DNA of 64,000 nt, taken from Phytoseiulus persimilis. Taxonomy: Eukaryota > Arthropoda > Arachnida > Mesostigmata > Phytoseiidae. The notes under the pieces are model-generated. The model was given only the letters and a program-made list of their open reading frames with translations. It was not told the origin of the DNA and made no database searches. Location: assembly GCA_037576195.1 (NCBI GenBank), contig CM075104.1, positions 13,284,211 through 13,348,210 on the forward strand, in the 5' to 3' direction. Below are positions 21,101 through 34,800 of this stretch, one piece after another (the stretch's first letter is position 1; every line of letters starts with the position of its first letter). The translations under genes were made by a program, and so were the position numbers.

Positions 21101-22815
21101 ATCCGAGACAGCCGACCGGCTCGTCGACAGAGCATGGATCACTCTGCCGTAGCCGAGCTGAAAAAATCGATCAGAAAAGGGCATGGATCACGAATGGTTC
21201 CGTAATTACCCATCCACTCACTGTGTGCTTCCATCGTCCCTGTAATTGAGCAATGGTGAAAATATTTTCTAGGAACTTGATCGTTGGGAAACATTTTCTC
21301 TCTCGCAGCTCGCCCCGGAGCTCAGGCCGCTCATTCGCGACACGAGCCTTGGCGCCCGGAAAACGAATTGAAATTGTCTAGATCAACGTCTTGACGGACT
21401 GTTTCGCTGTCTGAGTGGCCAATCGGGTCTTTCTTATTGCGCTGCCGCTCTCGAAACTGCGACGTAAAGCAAAGCTCGGAACAGGAGTCCAAGGGCGATC
21501 TTTTGATGTCTGACGGCGCGTTTCTTCAGAGCTCTACTTCATCCTATCGGCGAATCGATTTTCTCCAAGAGACACAAAAACAGCTGAAAGGAGGTCGGTC
21601 GGAACCGTCGGATTCCGGACGGAGTGAGAGACCAAGTCGGAGATCGAAGGGAGCTTCGATTCCATCGGGGTCAGTTGATTATCCGGGCCATGGTTCGAGC
21701 GCGTGGAAGATTCCGTTCGTTCTTCGTGCGATGTTCTCGCTTTCCAAGCCCTCAGAGCCCAGAATGCTCCCGATGAACAGCATTTCGCGAGATAACTCCG
21801 AGGGGAAACAGCGAGGGAAAATCATAGATTCTTCTCTCTGAGTGCACAAGTGAGTAGGAGGGAGGTGATCGCGGGCCGTAGATTTTTCCTCCGAGGTTTT
21901 CCGTGCCTTCAAGGCAGAAGGCAAGAAGGGGTTGCAGGGAATGGGTTGAGTAGGCACCGAGAGACTCTGTCAGATCCGACACAGTTCTTCTTTGCTTGAA
22001 TTGAAACACCTATATTGTCGAGAACAGTGGGTTTGAGCTCCGTGCTCTCCGAAAACGTCCTCCGGTCCGCCGTCGAGCTTTCTGAGTACTCAACTGTCAT
22101 TCAGAAGGACCTTCGCGACGCTGGTGCTCGTTTTGTTCCCGACAGCGGAGTCCGTGACGACTCCCCGCGGCGATAGAGATCGCTCCCAACTCGTTATCGA
22201 CACGGATTCTCAGTTTGAATGAAACACGACACTCGGGACCAACTGGCTCTGAGCAGAACAGTCCTCTCAACGATACAGATAGTCGCCTTGTGGGAGCGGT
22301 CGTCATTCTCGTAACGCACGCCGTCTGCGAAGCTGCGTAGTTCCTGGTGCAGTGGTCCGCCGTAGCCGGCTCCGAGTGGTATCGTCAGAACTCCGGAGCG
22401 TCCTTCACAACGGCGATCGTTCCCATCGACTTTTTCTTGCCGATAACATCCTCCGCGGCGGTCTCGTTGTGATTCCGCGCATTGTAATTAGGGTTAAAGC
22501 CCCAATACGCCATAACTTATGGCCTGCAACGGCTCTTAACGATGATTATCTTCGGAAGCTCCAAGAGCATGAGGCCGGGCGGCCTGGGCCCCAGGCTCTT
22601 TGTTCTCCTCGCGTCGTAATCCGACGCCGGTTTTCCAGCGCCTGCATCTTCCATTGGGGACCAGTGGCTCATGACTGGCTCCGTGAGGGAAAATCTCGCG
22701 CGTAAGAATCGTACGTACTCGGGACGAAGAAGCACGACTGTCCGAGTGAATGATTCATGAACTCGTCAAGGAGCAGCGCTCGTAGTGCGACCGGCAGCGT
22801 GTGAAAGCGGCGCCT

Positions 22816-22826
22816 CCCCCCCCCCC
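22816..22826. repeat. Poly-C run
   Basis: Eleven C bases followed by CT-rich sequence. Simple repeat, likely variable in length. Confidence 0.8.
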
Positions 22827-25800
22827 TCTCCCTCGCAGTAACTTAATGAAGGCTCTCTCGGAGTGAGTCGGCTCGCCCAAGCTGCTTTGTCTCGAAACCG
22901 AAACCGCTGCCGCTCTGAGGAACGCAACGAACTTCTGCCAACTCTACCGGGCAGCTCGGTGGAAATCAGAGGTGCGGTCTAAAACGTCCTGCCCATCGGA
23001 TGCACGAAAACTCGCATCATGATTTATCATAATAGTTTCGAGAATCGAACATCCCCGCGCCTCGATGTAGTAACGACGAAAGGAAAGCGAACGCACCGGT
23101 CCCGCTGATGAGAAAGCCGATCTCGTGCAGCAGGCACTCAAGTGCAATCGGCAACGACCACGGCGGCAGGATAGGCACTGGTAGCAACCGCGCAGCCGGT
23201 AAATTCGGTTGGGGGCCGTCAGTTCCAATAACTGCTTGAATTGACTGAAAATGTAATAAGAAGCGAACGATGACATTGGGTCGGTGGCTCTGGTCGATAA
23301 GGATGCGTGGCAGATGTCTGCATCGCAATAAACACTCCGAACGTTCCCGTTCAAAGAGACGGCGCAGGTAAGAATCGGGGAAGGCTGCGAAGACGAATTC
23401 CAATGGCCTCGAATCGCCGTCTCCTCGGTTCCTATTCGATCCTGATGACTTTGATTAGAGAGTCGGAGGAATTCGCTCGATCCGGCCATTCAAGCCGAGC
23501 TTCCTCTGGATGAAGCAGTAGTCGCTGCGGAACGAGTTGGAGCCGAGCCTTTGAAATATGCAGATGGGGTGATTGACTTGGCAAATGGCATTCCTAAGTC
23601 GGGTTTTCGAGCCGTTGAAAATTCAGAGCGGATTGGGACAAATGTCCGCCGGAGAGAAAATCCATCGAACGTATCAAGCTGCCATATAAGCGTTTCCTGG
23701 TACGGAGACCGACCGACCGAGTGAGTGAGGTAAGACGAAGCAGAAGAATCAAGTGAAGCGAATCGCTCAATAAATAAGAACTTTCCCAGCGAGGCTCACT
23801 GCGTTCGTTGGCTTGGTGGCCCGCTCGCTGTAAGTACTCGAGGGCAACAACATCGGTTTTGTTGGCGAAAAAACGCAGGGGTCGAAAACTAGCCTCGTTC
23901 CAGATAGCACTCTTCGGTACTTTCAACTGAGACTTTGCGGGCGTTTCGTTTTTTTTTGTTTTTTTTTTGTCAAAAACCAACTCTCTCCCTTCCAGTCTCC
24001 AACCGGGCTCGGAAATCCTCGTTTCGCTGGGTTCCAAGCTGAATTAGCTAAAATGAGCGATGGGAGAGACTTTTGCAGGGATACGATGGTATCAAACCGT
24101 TGCCGAGCCGTCACTACGGTCTGATCCGGCATTTCGGTGATGGATGGAAGTGGGTGCATTGGAAAACCGCGCTTCGAAATAGCTCGCAGCGTTGTCCAGG
24201 ACTTTCCATTGAAGGCTGTTCAAACAGAAACTCGGCTGGAACGCGGCTATTTGTTCACTTGTTCTCGTCGGCGGCCTCGCCTTCCGAGCTCAGAGGAAAA
24301 CCGACCACGATACGCGTGCCTGAGTCACCGATACTCACCCCGGATTGAGCCCAACCTCGTAAATATTTACATTGAGTTGGTCTCCTGAGCATTTGGTCGC
24401 GAACGAATGTCCATCTATCGGGCACGATCTCTCGCGTGGCCAGCGAGGGACAGTTTTTAGGCTGGGACCCTCCGCGAAAAATAGACTGAGCGACGGAAGA
24501 GCTGAGTAATCACGATCCACGAGCTGGTCGGAGGGACATTCGAGTGGTGGATCGGGAGCTGCACATTCGATTCTCAGTGCTTTTCGACTTCGCTCTCTGA
24601 GGAGGAACCTGAGGAGGATCATCATGGGGTTCACCGAATCAGCTGTTCCGCGATTCGCCGCGAATGAGGGCTTTCTCACTGGGATCATCCCCGTCCTCCG
24701 GAGCAGTGCTGTGGATAGGGCGAGATACCCTCGGTAGGAGGGGACATGCAGAAGGTGTCACAGACGCGGTCACGAGAGATCGAACGAGTCGGGAGTACTA
24801 GATCTCCGAGTCCCGCGATCCCCGCAATTCCCGCGACGCGAATGAGATGCGTAGGATCGAGCCCAAACGGAACACACGCCCGTCTGCATGCGAGCGACGC
24901 TCAATCGAATGTGATAGTTCCTAACTGTAATGGAGAACATCCGCGGTGGGGGAATGTCGAGGAAAGACAATCGTCCTCGGCCCCCTCCCCCGCCGGTTTC
25001 CGAGTCGAGATGCTGTCTGAGTTCGTGCTCACACTCTTCCGAAACTCCCGCGGAGAAGATAGCTGGGTTTCTCTCTTTCGAGCGCGGTGTTGCTGATTCC
25101 AGCTCCCCGAGTTGTCCGTCTGCGGTTCACGACATCTGACCGAGTTCCCCGAGGCCCAAGGTCCGAACCGGCGAGACGGAGGGTGATGAGAAAGCTCGAG
25201 AGGGGCAGACAGGGTGAAGCAAGCGAACATCGACGACGGAAAAGCCGTTACTCGGCCATTACCCTGATTGGAGAACACTTCGTTGACTCGCTGTTGGTGT
25301 TGTTGTTGTCGTCGTTGCCGTGGCTGCAGGAGTTATCGCTGCAAAGGCACTCCCGATGCAGAGTGCTAGCCCATGGTCTACTTTCCGCGTCGCTCGAGGT
25401 GGTCGCGGTGAGCGCAGCAGCAGGGGTTCGGGCTTCCGATCGACGGCAAGTCCTCGCGGGATCACAAGAAATCGAGCGCGTGGAATAGGGGACGAGAAAC
25501 TTGTCTCCTTGATAGAATGCGTCGACCTATCCCCCGTCGGCCGGAGTCTGGCCCCGCAATATCGCGTATATTGCTTCATCTACTGCGAACCTGCGAGACC
25601 CGACGTGGGGGTCGGGCTCTGTTTCGCTGCGGGATTGAGCGGGCGGGTCTGGCGCAGGGATCCGACGAGGAAAGGGCTAATCTCGCCTCGCTAGATTTAT
25701 GTATCGGTTATTACCCAACGCGACCATGATTTTTTATTAGGGCAGTTGAATAGCGACTCTAGAGCTCGCTGTTTACACTCGACTGCTCGCGAGAAGAGGG

Positions 25801-28800
25801 AAGCGAATCAAGAAGGCGTTGACTCCCGGAATCCACGCCGTGAATCTGCGAACAGCGGAACCTCCGGAACACAAACAGAAACTCCCAGAACCTACCGACA
25901 TGTAGAGACGATTCATACGCCTGATTCCTTGGAAACATCGGAGGCGCGCTATCTACGGTCCGAGCTCGAGGAACGAAGCTCACGCCTTGACCTCCCGTCC
26001 GGGATAGCATCAATTTGGTGGCAATGAGGCTCTGCACGTGTCGTGCGGACCGCGTTGACCGTCCCGTCGCAGTTTCGAACAGCGCTCCGAGCCCAGTCCA
26101 CGAATAGACTCCGGCCTCGAGGCGACATGAATCAATAAACCCTCATCGGGAAGACTGAAGATGAGTTTCCTTTCGGTCGTGTTCGGAACAGAATCACAAT
26201 TTCCGTCCAGGCGAAGAAGGCGCTGCCGTGAATCTTGGACGTCCACAATCATTTGTTGCGCTGAGCTTCTTCCGTATCGTAGTGCGGCTTTGTCCGAAAC
26301 GCTCAGAGCAGCTGCTGTTCGAATAGAAATTCCAGCAGTTTCCGCCGGAAGGGCTGGCCACGGCGGCCATCCACACACTTCGTCTACGCTTGACGTGAGC
26401 AGGTTCCCAAACTCGTTTCGGAGCTTTCGAACCCCATGGGAGACGTTAATCCGATTTACATATAGAAGCTCATTTGCTGTTTCGCCATCGCCACATTCGA
26501 GCGACTATTCAACCCGAGAGGTCGCGCCGTTGCCGCGGCGAATTCGGAGCAGACTTTTACGCCATTAGAAACAAAAGCCGCCGGCGCCACCTTCCCGAGA
26601 ACGTGCTATCCAACTCGCGGAAATTTCCAATTTCAGATCGGCGGGCGCCGGGGTTCCGGGAACGAGTGCGCTCCCCGCTGTCCTGACCGATGTGTCCTCG
26701 GTGGGCTCCGAGAAGAATCACGCTCTTTCCCGTCAGGCTCTAAGGTTCCCCGCCTTCGGATTATCGGAGGATCAATTTGGAGTTGACTTCCGTTCTGGTC
26801 TCCCTCCAATCTGGAGGGATGAATGGCGGTTGACAACCTTCAATCAGAGACGCGGCGTACCAACCATGTTGGATGGTTTTCGTGTGTCCTTCAGATCGCT
26901 GCGCCACCCCAGCGGCACGATCGGCGGGAGGATGTTCCTCCGCGCTCTGAGAAACTTCCGATCGTCCCGAGAGAATGAGGCCACCGTCCACGTTCGCACT
27001 GCTTTTGAACAGAGTGAATTCCAAGTGATCCTCTGCCCCGGGTCTCATTCGGGTTGAACTCGCGGATTCTCTGGACGCTGATCCCGGATTGGTTCCACTC
27101 AACGAGATTTCCTCTTCGAGCTCCCGGGGGCTTGCCTTCCGAAGTCCCAAAGCCGTGTGAGAGTTGACCGGGCACGACTCGGCAGCGTAGTTGCTACAGT
27201 GGCCTGATACCGTCCGCCGTTTTAGCGGGGATGGCGGAAAATCGCCGACTCCGAGTATTTGTCGCCGAATTCACAAGTGTCCCGAGCTCGTCCGGTCGTA
27301 ATTCGACGAGCCCACCAATGTTTGAGGCATCGCGTAAACAACGTCGAAGGCGGCTTCTTCCGGGATAAAGGCGGAGTGCTTGAATTCGCAATCGAGTGAG
27401 GCTCTGGAGAGCCACAAACGGACGCCGCAAAGTCCGAGGCTGTAAACCGGTCGGCAATGATATATAATTCCGCTCTCCGCCATTGGCCAAACCTCTCCTC
27501 GTGGTTGACCTTCGCTAGAATCTCGAAAAATCAGTTCTCGACGACACTCGCGCTTTCACCCGCCGCCAGTAGCGCCGGCTCTGGACTAGGGTCGGCGGTA
27601 TTTCCCTCTCTAGGAACCTCAAGGGCCCGTTGTGACTTCGCGGGATCAAGCCTGAAGCGTCAGTCGGGGCGGCTTTGTGCTCTGTTATTGTTTCGGTTTT
27701 GAAGATTGTTCACCGCTGTGAGCGGGAAGCGTGTCTGAGAACTCGGCGAAATTGAAAATGACAAAAGCCGCGTTGTGCGTAAGGATGAAGATACAGCGTC
27801 GTTTCCACGCTTGACAGCGGCCCCGACCGCGCGTGCATGCATGCACGAACATCCGAAGTCGGTGGCTCACGCAAGCGAGCGACCAAGGAAGCCGACGTGC
27901 TCAGAGAATGTCGAAAACCGAGCTGGCAGAGCCTGTATCTATGCAGGCCACAAATTGGGTCCAAATGAAAGAACTTGAGTCAACTCTGCCCCTTATTCCT
28001 CATTAGGCTAATCTAATATCCGCTAACTACTCGGGATTCGTCACAAGCGAGACCTCTCGCGGGGTTGCCAGACGCGACGGTCCCACGGACGGACTGACCG
28101 ATCCAGCCAACGACAGAGCCACGAAGAATGAGAGTACGGTCGTCAAACAACTGCCGTCCGCAGCGGGATGGGTAGCTCTGCCCGTTTTGAGGGTGTCGCT
28201 AGCAACGCTGACAGCTGTGAGTCGATGCAGTTGACAACGTTCTCGCGGAGGAATAGCGGCTGGCTTTCGAAACTTCCTGCCAATGTTACAACCATGCAAC
28301 GCTCGCTCGAAGTGATTGAACCAATCAGGAGAGGATGCTGCGGAGAGACTGCGTTTCAGTCGGTGTCGGGGTTGTCGAGCCAGAACCGATTTTTCCGAAT
28401 CCTCGAATTGAGTTGGACTCGTCATTCACGCCAGGCTTGTGCCTTGGGTGTGGAAGACAGATTTCCAACACTGAGATTTTCAGCTGGCGCGATGGCTCCT
28501 CGAAATCACGACCATCCGTAAAGTGTGCACGCCTGTGTTTACGCAAAACTAAGCGGTCTCCGGCTCCTTTGGCTGAACGAAGCTGGTTGAGCTCAACGGA
28601 GGAGAAGGCCGCTGAAAGAATATTCATCGAGTAACTCGAGCGTCAGACGAACTGCGTGCAACGATGCCTTTGTCTAGGAAGCTGCGACCGATGCTCCAAT
28701 GAGCTCGATGGCCTCGATGAAAAAAAAAATCAGGAGCAGCAACCGGTTTCCTGATTGGGTCCGATGTCGGGAGACGCTAAGCGATGCCGGAGTTCAGCTC

Positions 28801-31800
28801 ACTCAGACGAAGAATAATACCCTCAATCGCTCTAACAAGAACTCCTACAAAAGAGGCTCAGGCGCGTATGAGAAGCACGCGAATATAGTGCGGTTGCGCC
28901 ATCGACGTCCGGCAGAGAACAGTAGACGACGCTATTCAGTTTTGCGCACGGAAAAAGGCGGAGCTGTGGTCGGGTGAATGCTGAGGCAGCAGACGGAGCA
29001 GCAGCAGCGACCAGATAGTGGAGAAAAGGGGCGGGGGGCGGATGGAACATTTTATTCCGCGATATCTCGATGTGCAAGCCAGCACTTTCGAGAATCGGGA
29101 CTTATGAAGCCTTCCTCCGAGCTCCCTCGACGCTGCCAGACTGGACACGAGTGATTAGATCGGGCGAAAGTTCCGAAGCCGCTCGCTCCACGGGCACACG
29201 CGTTGCGGCGACGCGAATGAAGTAGTGAACTCTCCGAGAGCTCCTTCTTGTCGTTGCGTATGAGTATATCAGGTCAGGACTCCGTTCCGATCGGATCGCT
29301 CACGAATTGGCCGCTCGAGCGATCAACATGAGGTTACTTCCGACGCCCAGGCCGGGGACGATGCCGCAGCATTGCCGACAACGAACAGATTCCCGACCGG
29401 CTGGCTGAGGATGAGTGCGGTGGAGATTGTGTCGCCGTTCACCTGATCGTACTTCATTTGTCCTCTTCAGCCTTCCGCGCCCAGGCACTCGACACCATTT
29501 CCTGTGAAGTTTGCCGATAAACGATCGAAGATAAATTGGACGATTTATAGTCTTCCCTCTGCTCGGAGAGCAAGCGGAAGGAATCGCCCCTGAACCTGGG
29601 CTTCGAGAACCTGATTGTCTGACAGGAGCGCAGGAGGTCGAGTATCGCAATCAAGGTGGCTCTCCAAGCTCTTCAAGAAAGGAGCCTCCCCATCAGACGC
29701 TTTCCGAGTGAACTTAATGATTACTCACAGTGGTGTATGCGTATGTGGTTCAAGTCGGAACGAGGATGGACTGATGACCCTCCCTCCCTCGACTCCGAGC
29801 CACAAGAGCGAGACGGCGAGTCCCGATTGAGGAACGCATAGGATCCACATGAAAGAAGCGCGTGAGGGGACCCGGGGTCGAGCTTGAATCTTTTCCAGCA
29901 ACCACTCGCAGTGAAATTCTCGAAATCATCCTCGAAGTGACCCGGAGCCGGGTTTATGATGCGAAAAAACCTCGTCCGTGAATGGTTCACGGAAACAATA
30001 AGTGGAATGCACTCCAGCGAACGAAAGCGGTTATTTTTCCTCGAGGGAAATCCGCGCGAAGTTTTTATTAGCAAGCGGCTCCCGCAGACGTTGAATAAAA
30101 AATCAAGTGGGATAAGGACTAAGCTTCGGACGCTCGAACTCTCCCCTGTGGGTCCCCACTTTCTTTCCCTCGGAAGGAATTCGAGGAAATCAAGATTCCG
30201 TGTCCCCTATTTTCCGGATCTGCGCAGCGTACTGAACCGTGGGAAACTACGGATTCTGTGAGATCCAGAGAGGGATAATCATCGGAATCATCGTGACTGA
30301 AGCCATTGCTGCCGGAATCAGCCAGTGGAAGTCATCTGAAAACGAGGGGATAGTTTCCAGGAATTAGTTTCAAACTGAGTTGATCTCCAACAACTCAGCG
30401 CTTACTTCCCTGCCTCGGTCCAGTGCGGCCTCCCGCCCTGTCTAGCTTTCGGAATCCTGAGGAGACGAAGGAAATATTCTTCCATCTCGAATTATCGAAT
30501 ACTGTTGTCCGGGCGCCAAGTCCATCGTTAGAGAGATCGAGAGTTCAACCAAATTATCGAAGGCCCTGCGGGAACACGGAAACTTCGTTGGACAAGAACG
30601 CCCCGCGACTCGGAGGACAGTTCGTCTAACAGAAAAACGTTCCATTTTTCCGCCCCTTGACGTGGTGTCCTCCGCGGTCCTATCTTGGAGTGCTGGGATT
30701 TCTCTTCGTAGGACGCCGAATAAGCGACCGAGGCGGGAGGACAGCACCGCAGACTTAAATTGCTGGCTTCGTTCGGCCGACGTCCTGACCGATGGCTATC
30801 TTTCCCGCGCCCACCAGGCCGACATACGACCGACGGGCAAAGCCACTGGGTGAACGTATAGATGGACGAACGAACTATCCGACCAACCGAAACTTCGACC
30901 CGGACCTTAGCTGGTCGGTAGCCATCCTGTCCGAGTGCTTTCCTTCTTAGCTGTCGCCACCAACGCCGCCAGCATCACCGAAGCTACCTCGTCCCTCCAT
31001 GGAGCGGCCACAGTTCTCAAAGGAGGCCCCATGCGTGGCAGGCTCACTGGTACAGTCCAGCTGCATCGTTCTCCACCTAAAACGAACGAGGGCGTCCCGG
31101 CCTTGTGATGACTGCTTCCTCCACGGCCTGTTTGTCCCCGTCATCGTCATCATCGTTGTCGACTGCTCAGTGACGACGGGAGCAACCGGCAACAACGTCG
31201 ACGGGGAGCTCCAGTAAAGCGAAAAGTCAAAGTATAGGGAGGACGCGGAGAAGGGTTCTGATTTGCAGAGAGGAGAAACTTTTTACCCCGACGCCATTTT
31301 CGCTCGTCGTCAGGGAGCGAGCGAAACGCGGGGCGTCAGAATCGAGTATGCCTGAGGAGCGGTTTCGGCGACCCACGGCATCAGAACGCACAAGTCTGGG
31401 AGTTCCGCTTCGTTTCGTTGGTTGCTTCTATTGTTTTTGGGGTGGGAAGGGGGCGGGGAGAGCAGCTACAAATAGCTTTCGTTGTTGTTCTGTTCCGAAA
31501 TGTTTATGCTGTTGCAAGAGCTAATCTTGGCGTGCTGCGATCTCAGGATTTTTTCCCGCTCCTTCTTCCTCTATCTTAGGAGACTTACGCGGGCACGTTT
31601 ATGCACGTCAGGCCGTATTCTCGGGAGTCCGTCCTTGAACTAGGGGGAGGATCCACAGAAGGGCCCTCGTGTGGCTCGAGTCCCATGGTGCTATCGGATT
31701 TCACGATATCTTCAGCCTGGAGACGAACTCCTTCTTTGTGTGTAGCTGAGGCTCTTTTTCCATTCTTTACACCTTCAGGAAGGAGCACCTAGAATGTAGA

Positions 31801-34800
31801 CAAGAGGAGTTGAAATAAACGAAGTTGTAGTGAACGGACTGAAATATCAAATGGGGAGCATGCTCGGAGCTTTCGAATGCACTGGAACCCGCAGTACCCT
31901 TTCTTTCGGGAGGAATGAATTTTTCACAATCGGAGCGAGCAAACTATTCAGTCAGGCCTCGTGCGCGTACCTTGCATAGCTTGCTCCTTCGCATTCTATA
32001 CTCTCGATACGTGTCCGGACGCTCAGCCCTGGGATGCAGCCGACACCTCGGCTGACGGCGTGTCTAGTGGACTGTTCTAACCGCATGTTCTCTCGGCATT
32101 CCAGTATTGCTCCTCTCTCCGGTGTCAGAGGGAGGAATAACGGTCCGAAATGGAAGCGATCAAAGACTGATGGCTCGGACGCAGCTCACGGCGTTGGATA
32201 TTCCGTCGAACTGAGAGCTGGACTCTTTGAAAAATCGAGGATCACTTTGCAAATCTTGCTAAGCCCTTCTCTCAGTCGGCCATCCTTATCTGTGGGCCGT
32301 CCGGCCCTCGGGTTGTTGGCAGCGGACGTGCCAAGGACATGATCGTTATCCTGCAACTTCAAGACGAGTTGGATCGATTCGCCGGAGAAATGGAACCAGA
32401 GGCTGAGAGAGGAAGGACTGAGAAGAAATGGTAGAGCGAGGGGAGGACGGTGAAGATTGCGAACGAAGAAGGGTGAGAAAAGACGACGAGACAGATCACG
32501 TCGGAAACGTGGTTCGGCATCCCGCCTTTTCATTCGTCGTTGCTCCTCTCCGACTCATCCGTGCAATGTTTTTATTCTCGCGATGGACTCTGTTTGTGGG
32601 GGAGTGTGTTCCCAAATCTCCATTGCGGATGAATTCCCGAAGTGCTGGCTCTGCTCCCGTGCACAGGAAGATTTGGCAACCGATTTGGTCTGCGTAGGTG
32701 AACGCAGAGGGATTTGGTCGAGCGAGGGAGAAAAAATACCACTAGCGACGGCCAACAACGCCATGTCGTGTGGAAGTTGTGTCGGTAGCCACGCTAAGCT
32801 GCTCAGCCTTATTGACTGTATCTTCGGTGGCAGTCGTCGGTCGGGCATGTTTAGGGCCATCGTAAATGCGTGCGCTGTCGGACGAATTCCTCGTATTTCG
32901 TTCACATAAACATGACCTTCTCCGCAGCGTCTCGGAGAAGTATTCATTTTGTCTGGACGAACTATAAGCACTGGGCATTTCAGGAAGCCGACGTGGGAAT
33001 GAGCTCAGTTCACTATGGTCCCGATTTCTCGTGTGCAGCGATCGACGCCAATGTCCCGAAACGAAGCACACCTTTTTTGCTCCTCGTGGAGTTTTTCAAG
33101 CACGCTCCTGAATAGCGAAGGGTGCGAGAAAAAAAATCAAGTGAATCGCTAGAGAATCGCAGTCAGGGGTTTCTGAAGTTGCTGATTGTTGTGGTAAACT
33201 ACATCTAAGTTCTTCCCTCTTCCCCCACCTTGTTGCCGAATTTCACGAGTCCACATTTCCTTGACCAAAAGTTCTCCTCGTCCGTCATGTGTTCTCTCTC
33301 ATTGTCGGTGGTTTTTTAAGGAACGGGTCGGTCTTGTCCATATAATTTCAGAGACAGTTACGAGGTGCCTTCATTTCGATTTCGCTGCAAAATCATCCAT
33401 CGCGTCCAAACGCCGCCCCGTCGCTTATCGTTCTCCTCAGATTTTTGTTACAGAACAGATGAGCATGCCTGTCGGTGGCGAAATTTTGGCAGAATCGCGG
33501 CGTACTCGACTGTACCATCCCGCTCAGAGAGCGGAGCTGCAACGTCGCTGGCTCTCTACGCGTTTGGAAGTTCAAGTCGTCGGAGCCGGACATCAACGAT
33601 GACGAAGATAATAGTTGAAAGCGCGGCTTGCTTGTTCCTCTGGTTGGTTTCTACCTCCCAAAGCTAAGCGGATGTCAGCGCGAACATTGGCGAGCAATTT
33701 CCGTTTGACGCCAGTTACATCCGGCTCGCTTGGGAACTCTCTTCGGTTGCAGTTGCAATGCCTCGGGCGATTGCGGCCGACCACACATTGACTGTGCCTC
33801 GGTATCAACAGAAGCCCGAGCAGCCGAACCGAAGCTTCGCAAACTCGATGTCATAAACGACACAGACAATTGCTCAGACAATACAGTACTGATCACGTCA
33901 ACAAACTTCGCTCGTCTTGGCACGACAGATGCTCGATCCGCCTCGTCCAGGCAACTCGACGTGCATTCACATTTAGGCCACGCTGGCTTTCCTACGTGCC
34001 GTGGCGGCTTCGATTGATTAATCTGGGACGCTGTTACCATGCGTAGCGTCTGATCCCTCTATGAAGGAAATAAGTGGCTCACATTCATTACGTTCCCCCA
34101 GGCAGCAACGTGCCAATAGAGAGGAATTCTCATGCCTCCGTCAAGCATCCGTTTTCGGTCTTTGGTATTACCTGCATCCGGGAAGGATCAGTACGCCCTC
34201 TCATCACGATCTCTGTTCTTCACTTCAACACCCAACCCGAGCACGGCCGGAGTAAGGGGAGCTTGAGACGTCGTGTTGCCAGAGCGGTGCCATCCTTCTC
34301 GATGCCGGCGGTAATAGCCCTCGACATAAGCCAGTTGTCACACCAATGCTGCGGAAGGGTGTTATCTCGAGCGAGGAAAAATGCTCGCCGCGCTTTCGGA
34401 AACGTTGGAGGGTCCCAGCGATTGAGCCTCATTAACAGCTCTGACAGTCGCTGTAATTACCAGATTGGAAAAATAACACGCTGCATGAGGTGCTCGTTTC
34501 AACAGACGTTTTTCCGTTCTAAGAGCCTGCGCTCGAGGAGGATCGTAATGAGAGGTGACTCAATTTCAAGCCTATATGCTCAGACGAGTGTTCGAGTCCT
34601 TCGAACGCACTCTATCCTCGGGCCGCACTCGTACGAACCATGAGAGGCATAGTGAATTTCTGCGATGATTGGCGAAAAGCACAATTTCACCACCTGGGTC
34701 TGGAACATGGTTGAATCCTCCGAGGACGCAACATCTGTGGGGAATGCCGGTTTTCAGGCAGAAACGTACTTTTTCTCTTGAGTCACTCGTAGGCGAGACT

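Noticed and set aside
32457-32909. Cysteine-containing 150-codon plus-strand frame
   Set aside because: Cysteines are not in a known spacing, no signal peptide, and overlapping minus-strand frames are equally open.
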